Assembly (NCBI RefSeq): GCF_036885195.1
Contig: NZ_CP133656.1
Location: 3,534,001 to 3,598,000 of the forward strand
Origin: Pectobacterium cacticida
GTDB taxonomy: Bacteria > Pseudomonadota > Gammaproteobacteria > Enterobacterales > Enterobacteriaceae
Direction: 5' to 3'
Length of the DNA: 64,000 nucleotides
The notes under the pieces are model-generated. The model had not been told where the DNA came from and did not search any database. It was given only the letters and a program-made list of their open reading frames with translations. The translations under genes and the position numbers were made by a program. Position 1 is the first letter of the stretch. Each line of letters opens with the position of its first letter. Of this stretch, positions 60,457-64,000 are shown piece by piece.

Positions 60457-61476
60457 TTAAGGTTGATAAATCAGGCGGCTAACATCTACTGGCTGCCGGA
60501 AGATCTTTCTTTCGGTGAACACATCATAAAACCGCTGGAACCACGCCAGATTGTCGCCTTTTAGTTCGTCATACATCACAAACCCGGGTAGCGGCACCTC
60601 TTTACTCAGATCGGCTTCAATACTGGTGTACCCGGTAATGTTCTCGCGCGCCGCTTCTGGATTTTGCTGAATAAATTGCACCGACTTGGCATAAGCCTGT
60701 GTGAAAGCCTTCGCCTCAGCCGCTCGGCTTTCGATGAACCCACTATTTAACGCCGCCGCCCCCCCAAACCATGGCGCTTCTGCATCGCCGAGCACATAGC
60801 GTGAGATGACGCCCGTCTCCAACGTGCGTGATAGCCCTTTCAGCCGCCCGACCGTCCCGGTAGGTTCCAGCGTGTAAACACCATCAATCTGACCGGCGGC
60901 CAGCGCCGCGACATGTTGGCCCACTGGCAGTTCTGTTACGCGCAGCTCATCTGCCGTAAAACCATTTTTCTCCAGAATGATTTTGGTCATCACCACATTC
61001 TGAATACCCGGCCCACAAGCAATACGTTTCCCCTTCAGCTCGGCAATGCTTTTTACCTCGCTATTTAGCGGCACCAGAAATTCATCCAATACCATCCGGT
61101 GGTTAGACGGATTCGAGCAAATGATCTTGAACAAGTCAGGGGACGTTATCGCCCCTAACCCTAATGCGCCTGTAGCCGTACCATTGGCGCAGCCGTGTAT
61201 CCGCCCGGTAATCATCCCTTCTACAATCTGCTGCGGGCTGGCGAATTTCACGGCGCGTACGTTCAACCCCGCGTCTTTGAAAAAGCCGCGCTCAACGCCG
61301 ACATAGAGAGGTAAACCGCCGACAATTGGCCAATAACCAATTCGGATCTCCTCCTCCCCGGAGGCGAAAGCAATGCCGGGCAATAGACTGTTTAGCGTTA
61401 TCGCCCCGGCACTAACCGCTGACCACGCCATTAATTGCCGACGTTTACGATCGATCTTGTCATTGTTGTTTTTCAT
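60457..61476 (-). CDS. NitT/TauT-type ABC transporter substrate-binding protein
   Basis: The periplasmic receptor of the importer, 339 residues. The N-terminus MKNNNDKIDRKRRQLMAWSA looks like a twin-arginine (Tat) signal (KRRQLM then hydrophobic, cleavage after AFASG), so it may be exported folded. The mature protein starts EEIRIGYWPIVGGLPLYVGVERGFF with the NMT1/SsuA-like fold pattern (ELKGKRIACGPGIQNVV, LPVGQHVAALAAGQIDGVYTLEP). First gene of its operon. The ligand is not predictable; sulfonates, nitriles or aromatic compounds are possible. Confidence 0.88.
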   Translation of the reverse strand: MKNNNDKIDRKRRQLMAWSAVSAGAITLNSLLPGIAFASGEEEIRIGYWPIVGGLPLYVGVERGFFKDAGLNVRAVKFASPQQIVEGMITGRIHGCANGTATGALGLGAITSPDLFKIICSNPSNHRMVLDEFLVPLNSEVKSIAELKGKRIACGPGIQNVVMTKIILEKNGFTADELRVTELPVGQHVAALAAGQIDGVYTLEPTGTVGRLKGLSRTLETGVISRYVLGDAEAPWFGGAAALNSGFIESRAAEAKAFTQAYAKSVQFIQQNPEAARENITGYTSIEADLSKEVPLPGFVMYDELKGDNLAWFQRFYDVFTERKIFRQPVDVSRLIYQP

Positions 61477-62069
61477 TATGTTTCCCCTTCAACGATACCC
61501 GAGCGGCGGCCGATCATTGCCAGCCTGAAAAAATCGTGGCCTAAGCCAAACCATCTTGTACACAAGACGGTATATAAGCCTAAGCACAGGGCGTGCCAGG
61601 TTGGTTGCCCGCTAAAAACCGCCTAAATCAACGGAGCCGGGACATCAATGCACCAAAAAAAAGCAAAATATGGGCAGCGTTGCATTATGTGTGATGCAGA
61701 AGTCAATGGTGTGGGGATTACCCGCGAATCCACATGGCTACCGATAATAAAATCGCTGAAAGGGAATTTGACGCAACAGGCGAAAGAAGGGGGAACGACG
61801 CTTTCTTTGCCGCTATTTCTTAAAAAGCGGTTTTTCTGATAAGAGGGGAGAATGTCAGGAACTATCGTCCCTAATTATCGTACATGGCCCGTGTAGAGGC
61901 GATGGCTTTAGGATATTAGGGTGCGACGCGTGGTTTGTCGCATTAATACCAGATTTTTCAACCTGGCCGATTTTAATAACTGGTGCCGGATAATCTAATT
62001 TGGGGATAACACGGTACATATTAAATTTTGGCAGCTTAAGAACCGAGGAAGCTGCCAGTTATATATCTG
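61477..62069. other. Intergenic region between the ABC transporter operon and hns
   Basis: About 590 bases. It holds the ABC operon promoter on the left. A 63-codon frame at 61648-61839 on the plus strand has a weak ribosome binding site and no recognised similarity; it is not called. The right end holds the hns terminator hairpin (62029-62057). The rest shows nothing I can name. Confidence 0.55.
62029..62057 (-). terminator. Hairpin after hns
   Basis: TGGCAGCTT (62029-62037) pairs perfectly with AAGCTGCCA (62049-62057) across an 11-base loop, 12 bases past the hns stop on the minus strand, followed by AAATTTAATAT. A terminator is likely though the U tract is weak. Confidence 0.6.
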
Positions 62070-62471
62070 TCAGATCTCGAAATCTTCCAGCTTTTTACCG
62101 TTCTCAATCGCAACAGCAATCGCTTTCGGCGTGCGGCCCTGGCCCGTCCAAAACTTTTCATTGCCGTTTTCATCGACATATTTATATTTCGCAGGACGAG
62201 GCGCACGTTTAGATTTCCCTAACTTGACAGTAGAGACTGCGCCAAGCAATTCAGATGGATCGATACCATCTTCAAGAAGCTGAGCACGAAGCGCTTCAAT
62301 CTTGGCCTGACGTGCAGCATTTTGTTGCTGTACACTGGCCTCTTCTTCACGGCGATCTTCTACAACGGCAGTGAGCTTTTCCAGCATTTCTTCTAAGGTG
62401 GCCAGATCGGTTTCACGCGCCTGAGCACGCAGAGTCCGAATATTGTTTAATACTTTTAACGCTTCGCTCAT
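62070..62471 (-). CDS. hns: H-NS family nucleoid protein
   Basis: A histone-like silencing protein that binds curved AT-rich DNA. The 133-residue product has the N-terminal oligomerisation coiled coil (residues 1-64, MSEALKVLNNIRTLRAQARE), a linker, and the C-terminal DNA-binding domain with KYKYVDENGNEKFWTGQGRTPKAI (quoted in part; the AT-hook-like QGRTP at about residues 110-114). Length is close to H-NS (137) and StpA (134), so this could be either; neighbours do not include the galU/tdk genes that mark the main hns in E. coli. A second copy elsewhere in the genome is possible. Confidence 0.88.
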   Translation of the reverse strand: MSEALKVLNNIRTLRAQARETDLATLEEMLEKLTAVVEDRREEEASVQQQNAARQAKIEALRAQLLEDGIDPSELLGAVSTVKLGKSKRAPRPAKYKYVDENGNEKFWTGQGRTPKAIAVAIENGKKLEDFEI

Positions 62472-63003
62472 GGTTTATTATCCTGGTGGTTATTTATCCG
62501 TTTAATCATAAGATGCGTACCTTAAATTAGCAACATTAAAAATAATATCCCCGATATCAGCCAACGGGCAGGAAATAAGTCAATTATCGTCGAAATATAG
62601 ATAAATATTTCAGGATAGATTATGCCTTGCAGTAAAGTAATGCGGTTACTTCTTAGGGAAAACGCTATCAGCATACGGCGTTTTCAGGCGCTACGGTAGA
62701 CGGTAATTTATTGACATATTCCCTATCACACATTGGCGCTACCATACTGAAACCAACGCTAAACCATGTTTCTGATAAACCTGATGGATCATTGGCAATG
62801 CCGTTGGCTGAACGATATGTTGGCTAAAAATATGTTGAAACGCAGGCTAATAATCTATATCGACCATTTTTCGGAACCGGTTTCTGGCGTAATAAGGAAC
62901 TAAACACTGCCGTATTGACTGTTCCCCGGCCTGAAGGCCGAGGTTTCCCGGAGGCATTCTGATGAATAAACGGCAGCGCTGCCATTGGCTAATGGGATAG
63001 GTT
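62472..63003. other. Region between the LacI-type regulator and hns
   Basis: About 530 bases, AT-rich near the hns start (62480-62640), as expected for an H-NS-autoregulated promoter. The left... right part contains the 54-bp palindromic repeat (62910-62963), 41 bases from the regulator stop. No gene is visible. Confidence 0.5.
62910..62963. repeat. 54-bp palindromic repeat, copy 2 (IS200/IS605-end-like)
   Basis: Same as 29521-29574 with five differences. Some differences lie in the stem (GGCCTGAAGGCC here, GCCCTGAAGGAC there), so the hairpin CCCCGGCCTGAAGGCCGAGG is kept. In both places the element follows a minus-strand gene in the same orientation. Confidence 0.65.
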
Positions 63004-64000
63004 CTAAGTCGATTCCCGTTCAATCAAACGGAAACCTACATCGATAATCACGTCATTGTTAGTAAGGTGTTCGATCTTGTCCGCTAATAGGGCTGCCGCT
63101 CGCTGCCCAATGGCGCGTCGGTCAACATTGACGGTTGTGATCGCCGGGCGGTTACTGGCTGAAAAATCAAGATCGCCAAAGCCAATTACCGCCACATGCT
63201 TTGGAACCTGGTAACCTCGGCTTTCGGCTTCCATGATGGCGCCCTGCGCCAAGGTATCTGAGCTACACACAACAACATCAACGTCACTTTCTGCAAAGAT
63301 TTTCGCCAGCCCTTCTCGCCCCATAGAAAGCGAGGCCGGTAGCGGAACATCAACTTGGGCAACCAGGCTAATGCCTTGGTGCGTCAACACTCCGCATAAT
63401 CCCTGTTTACGTTGGGCTGCACGCCGATCTCCCGTCCAAATCAATCCGGGACGACGATAGCCTTTGCGCAAGATAAATTCCCCAATGGTTTGCCCAACCT
63501 TTTCATGAGAGAAACCCACTAACATATCAAGGGGCGTCGGCGTAAGATCCCAAATTTCAATGACCGGGATCGCCGCATTAAGAATGATTTTCTTAAGTTC
63601 AGCCGAATGATGGATGCCCGTCAGCACCACGCCATCAGGACGACGCGATAGTAAGGTGGCAACCAGCTCTGCTTCCGTTTGTTCTGTATACCCCGCCACG
63701 CAGAGCAAAATATGATACCCACGCAGGGCAAGCTCATCGCTAAGCGACTGGATGGTGTCGACAAACATATTATTGTTGATTTGAGGAACAACAACCGCGA
63801 TCAACTTGCTGCGCCGGGTAGCAAGCCCTCCCGCCAACGCATTAGGAATATAGCCCGTCGCGCGCACGGCGAGCATCACTTTCTCAACGGTCTTCGGCCG
63901 TACAAGCTGTGGCGTGTTGAGCGCACGGCTCACCGTCATAGGCGATAGCCCTGCACTACGGGCAACATCTTCCAGCGTAGGGGCGCGCGGCGGTTTGGGG
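63004..64000 (-). CDS. LacI-family transcriptional regulator, 5' end cut by window
   Basis: A sugar-responsive repressor of the LacI/GalR family; about 331 residues are visible and the frame is open to the window edge, so the first few residues are missing. The helix-turn-helix reads TLEDVARSAGLSPMTVSRAL with hinge PNALAGGLATRRS. The effector domain starts LIAVVVPQINNNMF and has VVVCSSDTLAQGAIMEA and AVIGFGDLDFSASNRPAITTVNV. Similarity is highest, by eye, to gluconate-type repressors (GntR of E. coli), so a sugar-acid role is possible. Target genes probably lie outside the window. Confidence 0.88.
   Translation of the reverse strand, partial: PKPPRAPTLEDVARSAGLSPMTVSRALNTPQLVRPKTVEKVMLAVRATGYIPNALAGGLATRRSKLIAVVVPQINNNMFVDTIQSLSDELALRGYHILLCVAGYTEQTEAELVATLLSRRPDGVVLTGIHHSAELKKIILNAAIPVIEIWDLTPTPLDMLVGFSHEKVGQTIGEFILRKGYRRPGLIWTGDRRAAQRKQGLCGVLTHQGISLVAQVDVPLPASLSMGREGLAKIFAESDVDVVVCSSDTLAQGAIMEAESRGYQVPKHVAVIGFGDLDFSASNRPAITTVNVDRRAIGQRAAALLADKIEHLTNNDVIIDVGFRLIEREST

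Noticed and set aside
61648..61839. 63-codon frame upstream of the ABC transporter operon
   Set aside because: Contains a CxxC-like stretch (RCIMCDAEV) but has a poor ribosome binding site and no neighbours or similarity to support it.

Overview
The window reads as the chromosome of a plant-associated enterobacterium, most likely Pectobacterium or a close soft-rot relative in the Pectobacteriaceae. The inference rests on protein sequences that look enterobacterial throughout, on conserved blocks (exuT-exuR-yqjA-mzrA-yqjCDEK, lexA/dgkA/plsB/ubiA/ubiC, groES-groEL-fxsA, serB-radA-nadR, ssrS-zapA-ygfB-pepP-ubiH-ubiI, rhaT/rhaRS/rhaBADM), and on the emphasis on plant cell-wall sugars (galacturonate and rhamnose). 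No tRNA, rRNA, prophage or CRISPR array was seen.

Layout. 1-3.4 kb: hexuronate genes, with partial uxaC divergent from exuT, then the regulator exuR; two closely matching 18-bp operator candidates flank exuT. 4.0-8.4 kb: membrane and stress block yqjA, mzrA, yqjC, yqjD, yqjE, yqjK, a DoxX protein and the glutathionyl-hydroquinone reductase yqjG. 8.5-10.8 kb: yhaJ/yhaK and zur. 10.85-16.1 kb: lexA with two SOS boxes, dgkA, plsB, ubiA, ubiC. 16.4-19.4 kb: a group II intron with recognisable domain V and VI, whose reverse transcriptase-HNH reading frame is broken by a perfect 10-bp tandem duplication. 19.4-19.7 kb: a cluster of strong hairpins and a direct repeat. 19.7-22.5 kb: groEL, groES with a sigma-32 promoter, and fxsA. 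22.9-28.5 kb: a TonB-dependent receptor with a Fur box, a nucleoside transporter with CRP-type control, a TatD-family nuclease and two very small stress proteins. 28.6-36.8 kb: osmY, prfC, smp, the serB-radA-nadR cluster and fau. 36.8-42.1 kb: 6S RNA, zapA, ygfB, pepP, ubiH, ubiI. 42.1-45.1 kb: a CurA-like reductase, yqhA and rhaT. 45.4-52.5 kb: yagU, a 15-bp minisatellite and the rhamnose regulon. 53-61.5 kb: a chemoreceptor with a sigma-28 promoter, a metallo-beta-lactamase-fold hydrolase, a serine hydrolase, yahK and a NitT/TauT-type ABC importer. 62-64 kb: an H-NS protein and a truncated LacI-family regulator.

How the genes work together. ExuT imports galacturonate, UxaC isomerises it and ExuR senses it. 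RhaT imports rhamnose; RhaM, RhaA, RhaB and RhaD carry it to dihydroxyacetone phosphate and lactaldehyde under RhaS/RhaR and CRP. UbiC/UbiA and UbiH/UbiI are two separate parts of ubiquinone synthesis.

The most notable non-genic material consists of three families of short dispersed repeats, each present twice (about 125-131 bp, 102 bp and 54 bp), the minisatellite, the hairpin cluster downstream of groEL and the broken group II intron at the groEL-ubiC junction. I did not find a clearly new multi-gene system. The best candidates for undescribed biology are the structured 102-bp repeat, and a dispersed repeat whose edge appears to supply the -10 box of the nucleoside transporter promoter.
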